The notes under the pieces are model-generated. The model saw only the letters and a list, made by a program, of their open reading frames with translations, was not told the origin of the DNA and did no database searches. From a virus: 40,311 bases of DNA. The stretch spans positions 1-40,311 of IMG/VR virus record IMGVR_UViG_3300024999_000212, one strand, 5' to 3'. A program made the position numbers and the translations under genes. Shown here piece by piece: positions 7,392 to 15,236 of this stretch (position 1 is the stretch's first letter; each line of letters opens with the position of its first letter).

Positions 7392-7402
7392 GTTAAATTA
7401 AA

Positions 7403-8035
7403 ATGACTCCTAATCTTAATCAATCTATTGCTGAATTAGTAAGGTTGTTCAATATTTTCAATGATGAATTGTTTGAGGGTGAACTTTCTGAACCTATCAT
7501 TACAATTCAAAGTTCATGTAAAAAAAATGCTAATGGATGGTTTGTACCATCTATTATCTGGACAAATAATGCTAGAACTTATGGAAAACCAGAAATTAAT
7601 ATTATTGCGGAAAGATTAAATCGTCCTCATAAAGATATTGCTGAAACTCTTTTACATGAAATGATTCATCTTTGGAACTATATAAAAAATATCAAAGATT
7701 ACAATGGAGAAATTCATAATAAACGATTTAAAAAAGCCGCAGAAGAACACGGTTTAAATGTTGAAAAAGATAAAAAGTTTGGATGGGCTTTTACTTCTTT
7801 TAATGAAGATGGAGAAAAAGTTTATAATGGAATCGATGCAGACCTAGAAGCTTTTTCTATGTATCGTATTCCAATAGAAAAACCAGAACGAGAAAAAACT
7901 ACAAGCTATAAATATACTTGTCCTGAATGTGGTAAAAAATTTACAATTAAGCACGATGTAGAAGTCACTTGCAAAGATTGTAATACTGAATTCGATATGG
8001 AAGAAAAGAATCCAGAAGAAGAATCGGAAAATTAA
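7403..8035 (+). CDS. SprT-like zinc metalloprotease
   Basis: The 210-aa protein has the H-E-x-x-H zinc-protease motif at residues 85-89, preceded by a conserved Asn-Arg-Pro and helix, and a C-terminal zinc ribbon with two C-x2-C pairs (after residue 170). This is the SprT/Spartan layout, a family whose eukaryotic member cleaves proteins crosslinked to DNA. The phage role is unknown; clearing DNA-bound proteins or acting on host factors is possible. The last 10 residues are very acidic. The next gene starts 1 nt after its stop. Confidence 0.88.
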   Translation: MTPNLNQSIAELVRLFNIFNDELFEGELSEPIITIQSSCKKNANGWFVPSIIWTNNARTYGKPEINIIAERLNRPHKDIAETLLHEMIHLWNYIKNIKDYNGEIHNKRFKKAAEEHGLNVEKDKKFGWAFTSFNEDGEKVYNGIDADLEAFSMYRIPIEKPEREKTTSYKYTCPECGKKFTIKHDVEVTCKDCNTEFDMEEKNPEEESEN

Positions 8036-8036
8036 A

Positions 8037-8582
8037 ATGGAACTAATTGCGCTCTTAGATATAGACGATGTTTTAGCTGACACTGTTCCGGCATGGCTAA
8101 AACTTTATAATCGCAAATATAAACAAAAACTACGAAAGGAGGATATTTTAGATTGGAACATTGCAAAATACACTGTTCCTGAATGTGGAGATAAAATCTA
8201 CGATTTATTGAAAAGTAAATCTTTATACAAACAAATAAAACCTTTACCGGATGCACTAGAAGGTGTAAACTTATTGAGAAATACGGGTTTTACAATTGTA
8301 TATGCTACTGGTGGAAAACCAGAATATTCAGCATATAAACAAGAATGGTTAATAAATAATGGATTCTTTCAAAGAGAGGATCGTTATATACAAACTGCAA
8401 GTAAACATCTAATTCGAAGTCATTTAATTATAGATGATAACTATGACAATATTTGTAAAAGTCAAGCGTTTGGGCTTTTGTTTAATTGTCCGTGGAATCA
8501 ACAATATGATTTTAAAAATAGAATGATGGGATGGAATGAAATTATAAAAGTTATAAAAGATTATAAGGATAGTATTGTATGA
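8037..8582 (+). CDS. 5'(3')-deoxyribonucleotidase-like HAD phosphatase
   Basis: A 181-aa HAD-superfamily protein with the nucleophile motif D-x-D (Asp8, Asp10) in L-D-I-D-D-V, a cap region, motif II within Y-A-T-G-G-K near residue 90, and a late I-I-D-D motif. This matches the NT5C-type family, which removes the 5' phosphate of (deoxy)nucleoside monophosphates. In a phage it can help break down unwanted nucleotides or balance pools. Its stop overlaps the start of the kinase gene (ATGA), so the two opposing activities are translationally coupled. Confidence 0.85.
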   Translation: MELIALLDIDDVLADTVPAWLKLYNRKYKQKLRKEDILDWNIAKYTVPECGDKIYDLLKSKSLYKQIKPLPDALEGVNLLRNTGFTIVYATGGKPEYSAYKQEWLINNGFFQREDRYIQTASKHLIRSHLIIDDNYDNICKSQAFGLLFNCPWNQQYDFKNRMMGWNEIIKVIKDYKDSIV

Positions 8583-9112
8583 AAAAGATTGTGGTTATTG
8601 GAGGTAATGCGAATCACGGAAAAGACACTTTTGGCAAATACTTAAAAGAACAGTTAGAACAAAGCAGCAATAAAGTTTTAATCATGCATTTTGCAGATTA
8701 TTTAAAATATATTTGTAAAGAATATTTTCAATGGAACGGTGAAAAAGATATTGAAGGAAGAACGTTATTGTAATTTGTTGGAACTGATAAAATTCGTTCT
8801 GCCTATCCTAACTTTTGGGTAGAAAACATTGAAAATTTTACGCATATATTTAAAGATGATTTTGATTATTTTCTTTTATGTGATTTTAGATTTAAAAATG
8901 AATACTGGTATTTCAAAGATTTAAGTTATCCAATAATTTCAATAAAGGTAAACCGTATAGGTTATAAAAGTAATTTAACACCAGAACAGCAATCCCATCC
9001 TAGTGAAACGGGTTTAAATGATTTTGAATTTGATTTTGTAACTTATATCGAAGAGGGATTAGAAAATGTTGAAAGCGCAGTAGAAAGATTTATAAAAATT
9101 TATCAGTTATAA
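8579..9112 (+). pseudogene. Deoxynucleoside monophosphate kinase interrupted by in-frame TAA
   Basis: The first 64 codons give a phage dNMP-kinase N-terminus: P-loop G-N-A-N-H-G-K-D-T at residues 9-17, ending in E-G-R-T-L-L. A TAA at 8771-8773 follows. The same frame then continues with F-V-G-T-D-K-I-R and runs another 112 codons to a normal TAA at 9110-9112. In this family the stop position is usually Gln (R-T-L-L-Q-x-x-G-T-D), so one C-to-T change (CAA to TAA) explains it. The downstream part has no Met codon to restart from. Other genes here end in TAA, TAG and TGA, so a changed genetic code is unlikely. Nonsense mutation, readthrough or sequencing error remain possible. Confidence 0.85.
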
Positions 9113-9138
9113 TTCATATCAATAAGGAGGTATAAAAG

Positions 9139-9387
9139 TTGAAACTATATAAATTCTACAAAAAGGGGTGTCCACCATGTTATTCTTTATCCCGGATTTT
9201 AAAAACTATCAATATTCCTGAAAACATTGACGTTATTAATGTAGATACCGCAATTGAAAGCAATAAAGAGTTAATTAATATTTTTGACATAGATCAAATT
9301 CCGGCACTAGTTTTTGAAAATGGAGAACAATTAATTGGAATGCATAGTAAATTAGAAATAGAACAATTTTTAAGAAAGGTGGAATAA
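9139..9387 (+). CDS. Glutaredoxin/thioredoxin-like protein, 82 aa
   Basis: Starts with TTG behind a strong AAGGAGGT site. The thioredoxin fold is evident: beta strand, C-P-P-C at residues 11-14, a helix, and the cis-Pro loop (Q-I-P-A-L-V) near residues 54-59. The length is typical of small redoxins. It lies 5 nt before the ribonucleotide reductase gene and most likely delivers electrons to the reductase's C-terminal Cys pair. It resembles NrdH-type redoxins in size and position, though its active site is CPPC. Confidence 0.9.
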   Translation: MKLYKFYKKGCPPCYSLSRILKTINIPENIDVINVDTAIESNKELINIFDIDQIPALVFENGEQLIGMHSKLEIEQFLRKVE

Positions 9388-9392
9388 TTAGT

Positions 9393-11018
9393 TTGGAAAA
9401 TTCATTTTCAAAATCAATCATGAATCTTCGTTATTCATGGGACAAAGAAAACGGAGAAAAAGAGACTTGGGAAGATATTGCCTACAGGGTTGTTCCAAAT
9501 GTTTTCAACATTGTAGACTTTAAAGGTAAACAAGATATTGTCAATGAAATCATTCAATTATTTATCAATAGAAAATTTATCCCCGGAGGTAGATTTTTAG
9601 CACAAGCAGGTAGAAGCTACCACCAAACAAACAATTGTTTTTTACTTCGCGCGGAGGATAGTCGTGAAGGATGGGGAGATTTACTGAATAAAGCAACCTT
9701 ATTCTTAATGAGTGGTGGAGGAATTGGAGTAGATTACTCTAACCTACGCCCAAATGGATTTCCTTTAAAAAGAAGCGGAGGTTTTTCCTCCGGCCCTTTA
9801 CCGCTAATGAAAACCATCAATGAAGTAGGACGTGGGGTAATGGCAGGAGGAAGTAGGAGAAGTGCAATTTGGGCAGGATTAAAATGGAATCATGATGACA
9901 TCGAGTCTTTTATTGCTTGCAAAAATTGGATTCCAGAGGTCAGAAAATTAAAAGAAAAAGATTTTGATTTCCCTGCAACAATGGATATGACAAATGTATC
10001 GGTAATTTTAGATAAAAATTTTTTTGATGCTTACCATAATGAAAATAATTCACAACATTCTTTAGCGCAAAATATATATTGGCAAACAATCAAAAAAATG
10101 ATCAAAACAGGAGAGCCGGGTTTTAGTGTGGATTTCGACAATCCGAATGAGTCTCTTAGAAACGCGTGTACAGAAATTGTTTCTGAAGACGATTCTGATG
10201 TATGTTGTCTTGGTTCAATCAACTTAGCAAATATTTCATCTATGGAAGAATTAAAATATGTTACAGAGTTAGCACAATTATTTTTAATTGTCGGAGTAAA
10301 ATATTCAGATGTACCCCATCCTAAGGTTGAAATAGTTAGAGAGAAAAACCACAGAACAGGATTGGGATTAATGGGAATTCACGAATGGCTGATTCGTCAT
10401 AATCACGCCTATGGTCGCAATGAAGAATTAGCTGGCTGGTTACAAGTTTGGAAAGACACATCGGATAATTCAGCTTTAAATTGGTCAAACCAATTAGGAT
10501 TTAACACACCAATTAAAAAACGTGCTTTAGCACCAAATGGCTCTATTTCTATTGCGGGTGGAATGACAACATCTGGATTAGAACCCATTTTTTCAACAGC
10601 ATATCAAAGGCGTTATCTAACGCCTGACGGATGGAAAAAGCAATATGTAGTTGACTTTGTTGCTGAAAAATTATATTCGGAAGGATATAATATTGACAAC
10701 ATTGAAGATGCATATTCATTAAGTTTCGATGTTGAAAGACGAATTGATTTTCAAGCATTCCTTCAAGAATATGTAGACAATTCTATTGCTTCAACAATAA
10801 ATTTGCCCACTTTTGGAACAGCAGGAAATGAAAGCGTTGAGGATTTTGGAAACATTTTAATTAAACACTTACCAAAGCTTCGAGGAATCACGGTATATCC
10901 AAATGGAGCAAGAGGGGGTCAACCCCTTACCCCTGTAGAATTTGAATTTGCCATCAATCGAAAAAACGTAGTTTTTGAAGGTAATGAAGAATGTGAAAAT
11001 GGAATATGCGGAGTATAA
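9393..11018 (+). CDS. nrdJ: Class II (adenosylcobalamin-dependent) ribonucleotide reductase
   Basis: Reduces ribonucleotides to deoxyribonucleotides. Redox Cys82 (in N-N-C-F) pairs with a Cys in the C-C-L-G-S-I-N-L block (271-272). The thiyl-radical site N-x-C-x-E is Asn257/Cys259/Glu261. A P-N-G-S-I-S loop binds phosphate, and the C-terminal shuttle is C-x4-C (Cys534, Cys539), the spacing of the monomeric Lactobacillus-type enzyme. No class I small subunit, no class III glycyl-radical site and no N-terminal ATP-cone are present. At 541 aa it is much shorter than the 739-aa L. leichmannii enzyme. TTG start with AAGGTGG upstream; the next ATG, ten codons in, lacks a binding site. Needs host or environmental B12. 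Confidence 0.92.
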   Translation: MENSFSKSIMNLRYSWDKENGEKETWEDIAYRVVPNVFNIVDFKGKQDIVNEIIQLFINRKFIPGGRFLAQAGRSYHQTNNCFLLRAEDSREGWGDLLNKATLFLMSGGGIGVDYSNLRPNGFPLKRSGGFSSGPLPLMKTINEVGRGVMAGGSRRSAIWAGLKWNHDDIESFIACKNWIPEVRKLKEKDFDFPATMDMTNVSVILDKNFFDAYHNENNSQHSLAQNIYWQTIKKMIKTGEPGFSVDFDNPNESLRNACTEIVSEDDSDVCCLGSINLANISSMEELKYVTELAQLFLIVGVKYSDVPHPKVEIVREKNHRTGLGLMGIHEWLIRHNHAYGRNEELAGWLQVWKDTSDNSALNWSNQLGFNTPIKKRALAPNGSISIAGGMTTSGLEPIFSTAYQRRYLTPDGWKKQYVVDFVAEKLYSEGYNIDNIEDAYSLSFDVERRIDFQAFLQEYVDNSIASTINLPTFGTAGNESVEDFGNILIKHLPKLRGITVYPNGARGGQPLTPVEFEFAINRKNVVFEGNEECENGICGV

Positions 11019-11051
11019 TAAATAATCAAATAAAATAAAATATTTATTATA
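11014..11051. repeat. Inverted repeat of TATAATAAATA between nrdJ and the HNH gene
   Basis: TATAATAAATA (11014-11024, overlapping the nrdJ stop) and its exact reverse complement (11041-11051) flank 16 nt. The stem would be all A/U, so a terminator is unlikely. The same 11-mer is found beside the two other homing endonuclease genes. Its TATAAT core could act as a -10 element. Confidence 0.4.
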
Positions 11052-11067
11052 AGTTATAAAAATAAAT

Positions 11068-11607
11068 ATGAATAAAAATATTCTAAGTTATGAAGAAATA
11101 ATGTATTTTTTAAAACAAGAAATAAAAACCGGCCCATATGCCCACATGACATTTGAAGAAAAATTTTGGTTACAAGTTAATATTAAATCAAAAAATGAAT
11201 GTTGGGAATTCACTAAACATTTATATAGCAATGGATATGGAATGTTTAATATAAGTTATCGATCAGTATTAGCCCATCGATTATCTTATATGATACATTA
11301 TGGTAAAATTCCAGACAATAAAATTATTATGCATTCTTGCGATAATAGAAAATGTGTTAATCCTTTTCATTTATCAGCAGGAACTCAGAGTGAAAATGTA
11401 CAAGATATGCTGTCTAAGGGTAGAGATAATTTTTCTAAAGGAACAAATCACTTTCGATGTAAGCTAGATGATAATCAAATTAAAGAAATTATCGATGCTA
11501 GGAAAAAAGGAATACCAGGAAAAGAATTATCTGAAAAATATAACGTATCTTGCCCTCAAATATATAGAGTCGCTAATGGAAAAAGGAGAAACAATGCTAA
11601 TAAATGA
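11068..11607 (+). CDS. HNH homing endonuclease with C-terminal helix-turn-helix
   Basis: A 179-aa HNH_3-type endonuclease. The core runs from C-W-E-F (about residue 50) through A-H-R-L-S-Y to M-H-S-C-D-N, C-V-N-P-F-H-L and G-T-Q-S-E-N, holding the Cys and His residues that bind metal. Residues about 140-175 (D-A-R-K-K-G, then a Y-N-V-S turn) form a helix-turn-helix of the kind that recognises the target. It stands free between nrdJ and the MazG gene, and its last 14 bases overlap the MazG start. Genes next to reductase genes are common sites for such selfish endonucleases. The likely role is cutting DNA that lacks the insertion. Confidence 0.9.
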   Translation: MNKNILSYEEIMYFLKQEIKTGPYAHMTFEEKFWLQVNIKSKNECWEFTKHLYSNGYGMFNISYRSVLAHRLSYMIHYGKIPDNKIIMHSCDNRKCVNPFHLSAGTQSENVQDMLSKGRDNFSKGTNHFRCKLDDNQIKEIIDARKKGIPGKELSEKYNVSCPQIYRVANGKRRNNANK

Positions 11608-11947
11608 ATATGTAAAAAATTCTCAGCGCACTTTGGCAAAATTAGACAATAAACAACTAGACAATTTACATGTTACTCTAGGAATGCTAACCGAAGTTGG
11701 AGAACTTGCAGATCAATTCAAGAAAAATATGGCATACAATAAAGAAATTGATTGGGTCAACGTTCAGGAAGAAATCGGAGATTTAATGTTTTATGTTGCG
11801 GGTTTTTGCACTATCAACAACTTTGACCTAGAAAAAATTCTCTCTAAGAACATTGAAAAACTAAAAACCCGTTATCCAGAAAAATTTACTGAAGAAAACG
11901 CCATTAATCGAGATTTAAATAAAGAGCGAGAAGTTCTAGAAAAATAG
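11594..11947 (+). CDS. MazG-like nucleotide pyrophosphohydrolase
   Basis: A 117-aa all-alpha protein. The metal-binding signature E-x-x-E (Glu34, Glu37 in L-T-E-V-G-E-L) and E-x-x-D (Glu60, Asp63 in E-E-I-G-D-L) is present. It hydrolyses (d)NTPs to monophosphates plus pyrophosphate; phage members may also act on ppGpp or modified nucleotides. The start at 11594 is inside the end of the HNH gene and has an AAAGGAG site 5 nt upstream that belongs to HNH coding sequence. An earlier in-frame ATG at 11468 lies deep in the HNH gene and is rejected. The gene ends 23 nt before the terminator. Confidence 0.9.
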   Translation: MLINEYVKNSQRTLAKLDNKQLDNLHVTLGMLTEVGELADQFKKNMAYNKEIDWVNVQEEIGDLMFYVAGFCTINNFDLEKILSKNIEKLKTRYPEKFTEENAINRDLNKEREVLEK

Positions 11948-11970
11948 TAAATTTTTATCAAAAAAACGAA

Positions 11971-12010
11971 AAAAAATAGGTTGCTAACGCGTGTTAGCAA
12001 CCTATTTTTT
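11971..12010. terminator. Bidirectional intrinsic terminator between convergent operons
   Basis: A perfect 18-bp stem (11971-11988 with 11993-12010) and a GCGT loop, with the A-run on one side and the T-run on the other inside the stem. It ends the plus-strand MazG operon and equally the minus-strand endolysin transcript, marking the switch of coding strand. Confidence 0.93.
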
Positions 12011-12079
12011 GCAAAAATTATCGAAATTTTACCTATAAAATATTTCTTTTATTATAAATCAACTTTATACCAATAATCG

Positions 12080-12967
12080 CTATAATTTCCTCGTATACCA
12101 TAAACTAATCCAACCTAAATCGGTTCTTCCCCAACCGTCTAACTCTTCTAAAATCACAACACTATTTTTGTAAAGATAATATTTTCCAGTTTTAGCATAG
12201 CCGACTCCTGGGCCTGTTCGAATAGTTAAAACATAAGCATTTATTTCTGCTTGATAGGGAATAAATGAAGGTAATGGAATAATTTCTTGATCGCCAAATA
12301 TTTTTTCAAATTCGACAATTGGCATTAGGTTTACATCAATGGGGCGATTTGCACATCCTGGCAAAATCAATCTATCGCCAGAAGTTTGCCATATGGATAT
12401 CTTAGAAGTTGGATTTGGGGCAACATACGGTATCCAATACAACCTAGAAAGCATTTGCTTTAATACATCATAAGTAATAAATATACGCTGAGGAGGATAC
12501 ATCGAATACAAATAACCAGCAATCCAATACATTACATCACTAGGCCAATAATCTAGTAAATTATATCGCCAAGGGCCAGTATAAACAATTACTGTAAATC
12601 CAGAATTTCTCAATAGAGAACATAAACCTCTTACTACTTTTCCATATCCCGCTCTTGTTACTCCAAAACGAACAATTTCAACATCTATAGCAATAATTTT
12701 GCATCCCAAAGGAATGTTTTTAATTATAAAATCATATTGATTTTGCGCTGAAATTAAAGGTGAAACTACCCAATATGGAAATTTATAAAAATTATTTGCT
12801 TCATACCACTGTTTCAGAAAATTATTGTCTAATTTCAATTGTCCAGTTGTGGTATTCATTCGAATAATTAAATAATCAATTCCCCCTTCTTTAATTATTT
12901 CTTCATCGATATTTAATGAACCTTCCCATACATCAAAACCTATTTTATATTGACTTAAATCAATCAT
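12080..12967 (-). CDS. GH25 endolysin with C-terminal SH3-like domain
   Basis: A 295-aa glycoside hydrolase 25 muramidase that cuts peptidoglycan at lysis. F-D-V-W-E-G (residues 11-16), catalytic D-V-E (95-97), V-Y-T-G-P-W (128-133), I-W-Q-T-S-G-D (192-198) and D-V-N-L-M (211-215) follow the family order. Residues about 240-295 look like a bacterial SH3 wall-binding domain. The start at 12967 follows TAGGAG and begins at the natural domain edge; an upstream in-frame start at 13054 would overlap the previous gene. It is the last gene of the late region, far from the putative holin genes. A tail-associated lysin is possible, but there is no tail-fusion part. Confidence 0.9.
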   Translation of the reverse strand: MIDLSQYKIGFDVWEGSLNIDEEIIKEGGIDYLIIRMNTTTGQLKLDNNFLKQWYEANNFYKFPYWVVSPLISAQNQYDFIIKNIPLGCKIIAIDVEIVRFGVTRAGYGKVVRGLCSLLRNSGFTVIVYTGPWRYNLLDYWPSDVMYWIAGYLYSMYPPQRIFITYDVLKQMLSRLYWIPYVAPNPTSKISIWQTSGDRLILPGCANRPIDVNLMPIVEFEKIFGDQEIIPLPSFIPYQAEINAYVLTIRTGPGVGYAKTGKYYLYKNSVVILEELDGWGRTDLGWISLWYTRKL

Positions 12968-12998
12968 TATGTTATTTTCTCCTAAAAAACTAATAATT

Positions 12999-13808
12999 TT
13001 ATCCAAAACCATATAACGATAATACTGTTCCCGCTCCCAAATTTCTACGGGCACTATCGGAACCTAAAGTAAAAATACGTAATTGAGTAATTGCACTTCT
13101 AGATTTCCATACGCCGCCTTGTAAACTTGCCAATGGCTGACCTCCCCCATAGCCAGCAGGAAGATAACTAGCGGTAAATCCAGAAGCATTTTTATAAAAG
13201 CCACTACTTCCGCTGTAATTAGGAATTACTGCAAACACCGTTGTTCCATATCCATATGTTATTCCCGCAGTATAATTATTAACATAACCAATTAATATAC
13301 TTCCTATATTAGATGCGGTACTTATTACTTCAAAGGGAGATGTGGTAGAATACCAATACGTACTGCTATAATTAGCACTATTTGCATCCCCATTAAAATC
13401 TATTCCCAATAATACATTTCCAGTTGATGTTGCATAGCCAGAACAAGTTGTTCCCATAATTATCAAATGCTTGTGAGTTTGGGTGATTCCTGTGAAATTT
13501 GCTTGCCCTGCTCCCGTAAATTCATCTATTTTTTCTAACCGTCCTAAAATAGTTGTAATATTCGCATTTAATGTAGTAATTGAACCACTAATAGAAGTGG
13601 CTTGATTATTTAAATTGGTCATAGATGCGCTAACACTACCACTCAATGCAACGAACGATGCACTAACTTGCCCCGCCCAACGATCAATTGTTTTCATATT
13701 GCTGGTATCAGAACCAGACATATTTTGCGTCCAAGTTAAAAAACTACCCGATTGATCAGTAGTAGCATTATATAAAATTAAACCTAAATTCGTACTTAAA
13801 GATGTCAT
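12999..13808 (-). CDS. Tail appendage / receptor-binding-like protein (paralogue 2), 269 aa
   Basis: Its C-terminal two thirds contain a beta-rich domain seen in many phage tails: an I-T-Q-T-H-K-H-L-I-I-M-G-T-T opening, an F-N-G-D segment, an I-P-N-Y-S-G-S-S-G-F-Y-K core and a final V-L-S-L-Y-G-F-G strand. The N-terminal 90 residues are a Ser/Ala-rich helical stalk. It clearly aligns with the adjacent upstream gene (13809-14606), which has the same blocks in the same order, so they arose by tandem duplication. The gene starts directly after that gene's stop. A distal tail or receptor-binding role is inferred. Confidence 0.7.
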   Translation of the reverse strand: MTSLSTNLGLILYNATTDQSGSFLTWTQNMSGSDTSNMKTIDRWAGQVSASFVALSGSVSASMTNLNNQATSISGSITTLNANITTILGRLEKIDEFTGAGQANFTGITQTHKHLIIMGTTCSGYATSTGNVLLGIDFNGDANSANYSSTYWYSTTSPFEVISTASNIGSILIGYVNNYTAGITYGYGTTVFAVIPNYSGSSGFYKNASGFTASYLPAGYGGGQPLASLQGGVWKSRSAITQLRIFTLGSDSARRNLGAGTVLSLYGFG

Positions 13809-14606
13809 TTAATAAACTCCATATAAACTAATTACAGTATTTTCTAATAAATTATATCTTGTAGTATCACCTATTGTACTAAACATTCTAATTCGAGTAA
13901 TTGCATCAGTACTTAAAAAAGTACCACCCTCTAATGCAACCATTGTTGTAGGAAATAAGAAAAAATAAATACTATTAAATCCCGTTGCTGTTTTATAAAA
14001 TCCACTACTTCCAGAATAATTTGGTATAATCGCAAATATGGATGTTGAATAGCCACTACTACCAGAAAGATAATTATTAATGCTACCTATGGGAATACCA
14101 CCAACAATATATTCTCCTGCCATATATTCAGTAATATTATCTCCATAACCAGTTTGAACATAGCGAACACCTTTATAGTTACCGCTTGTTAAATCAGAAT
14201 TAAAATCACATGCCAGCATAGAACTTGCGCTTGTTACGCTACCAGCAGTAGTGCCCATTATTAATAAATGAGTATAATTTTGAGAAATACTATTAAAATC
14301 TACCTGACCTGAACCAGTATGCTCCGCAAGTTTTACAATTCGATTACTTGACAATACAACATTGGCACAACCAGAAATAACTTGCCCCGCATATAAAGTA
14401 AGCAATGTATCCATTCCTGAAAAATATGACGTTGACGAATTGTCTATTTCACTTATATCTGAAATTGCAGAACCAGCAAAACTATCAATTGTCATCATAT
14501 TACTATTAACTATTCCATCTAAATCTGCTCGATACATTTCGAAACTTTGTTCTTTATCTACTTTATGATGATATAAATTTAAACTTAAATTTGTTGAATT
14601 ACTCAT
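13809..14606 (-). CDS. Tail appendage / receptor-binding-like protein (paralogue 1), 265 aa
   Basis: Same architecture as the next gene downstream: a Ser-rich N-terminal stalk, I-S-Q-N-Y-T-H-L-L-I-M-G-T-T, an F-N-S-D segment, I-P-N-Y-S-G-S-S-G-F-Y-K and a C-terminal V-I-S-L-Y-G-V-Y strand. The shared core blocks are nearly identical while the surface-like segments differ, as expected for receptor-binding paralogues diversifying after duplication. Its position among BppU-like baseplate genes supports placement at the tail tip. Confidence 0.7.
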   Translation of the reverse strand: MSNSTNLSLNLYHHKVDKEQSFEMYRADLDGIVNSNMMTIDSFAGSAISDISEIDNSSTSYFSGMDTLLTLYAGQVISGCANVVLSSNRIVKLAEHTGSGQVDFNSISQNYTHLLIMGTTAGSVTSASSMLACDFNSDLTSGNYKGVRYVQTGYGDNITEYMAGEYIVGGIPIGSINNYLSGSSGYSTSIFAIIPNYSGSSGFYKTATGFNSIYFFLFPTTMVALEGGTFLSTDAITRIRMFSTIGDTTRYNLLENTVISLYGVY

Positions 14607-14614
14607 TTTACTAT

Positions 14615-14863
14615 TTATCCTGTACTAGTAGTAATCGTTAAAGTTAATTCATTAACATTAATATAATCAGGCAATGTAATTCCATCTAAAGCATCCGTTG
14701 CAGGAATAGTGCTTGCGGATGTACTATTTAATCCAGATAAAATTGATCCTGAAATATCAGAAATCGATAAAGGATCATAAAATTCCAACAAACCCGTTCG
14801 AATTACGTTGCTTCCTGTAACTACATATAATGTTTTCTCTGTAGTAGGATAATTATTTGGCAT
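14615..14863 (-). CDS. Small tail-tip-associated protein, 82 aa
   Basis: Starts with ATG overlapping the stop of the previous gene (TAATG). The protein is Ser/Thr/Ile-rich and acidic with beta-strand-like segments and no Cys, as usual for phage structural parts. No family is recognised. Location between the BppU-like gene and the tail appendage pair suggests a baseplate or linker role. Confidence 0.55.
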   Translation of the reverse strand: MPNNYPTTEKTLYVVTGSNVIRTGLLEFYDPLSISDISGSILSGLNSTSASTIPATDALDGITLPDYINVNELTLTITTSTG

Positions 14864-15210
14864 TATTCAATCTCCCTAATTAATGTAATAATTCCTTGTG
14901 CGGGAATAACCGTACTTCCATCAGAAAAAACAATTTTTGGTTGATAACTATATTTTCCTGCTAATCCATCCGTATCTTCGGGAACAAATAAAACAGTAAA
15001 AACATTTGTTGCAGTTATACTTCCTGTTTTTGTTAATAACGCTGTACTTGAGCCATATTCCGCTAATCTCAAGGTGCAAGTTGCTCCAGTTAAATCAATT
15101 GCTGTTTCATTTTGATCAACAACAGTAAATTTAAGTTGATAAGTTGTTCCTGCAACAAATGAAACATCTCCGAGAGAGTTAATTGTGCTATACGATGTAC
15201 TTAAAGCCAT
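14863..15210 (-). CDS. BppU N-terminal-domain-like baseplate protein, 115 aa
   Basis: A single beta-sandwich domain: F-V-A-G-T-T-Y near residue 19, then F-T-V-V-D, I-D-L-T-G-A-T, L-L-T-K-T-G, a V-P-E-D-T-D-G-L-A-G-K-Y turn and an I-I-T-L-I-R-E end. This is the pattern of the N-terminal domain of siphovirus upper baseplate proteins (BppU/DUF2479 type), which attach receptor-binding proteins to the tail. Here it stands alone rather than fused to a long fibre. AAAGGAG precedes the ATG. Confidence 0.65.
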   Translation of the reverse strand: MALSTSYSTINSLGDVSFVAGTTYQLKFTVVDQNETAIDLTGATCTLRLAEYGSSTALLTKTGSITATNVFTVLFVPEDTDGLAGKYSYQPKIVFSDGSTVIPAQGIITLIREIE

Positions 15211-15236
15211 ATTTATAACTCCTTTCTTTTATAAAA

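Noticed and set aside
8579-9112. A genome-wide recoding of TAA as Gln
   Set aside because: Most genes in the window end cleanly at TAA with a new gene directly after; only this one gene has an internal TAA.
6192-11947. A Z-genome (2-aminoadenine) or 7-deazaguanine DNA modification pathway
   Set aside because: MazG-like and GMPR/IMPDH-like genes are suggestive, but no PurZ, DatZ or queuosine-type gene is present in the window.
12011-12079. A C-terminal extension of the endolysin in another frame
   Set aside because: The alternative frame runs about 10 residues past the stop with Trp/Tyr content, but the SH3-like domain is already complete at the TAG.
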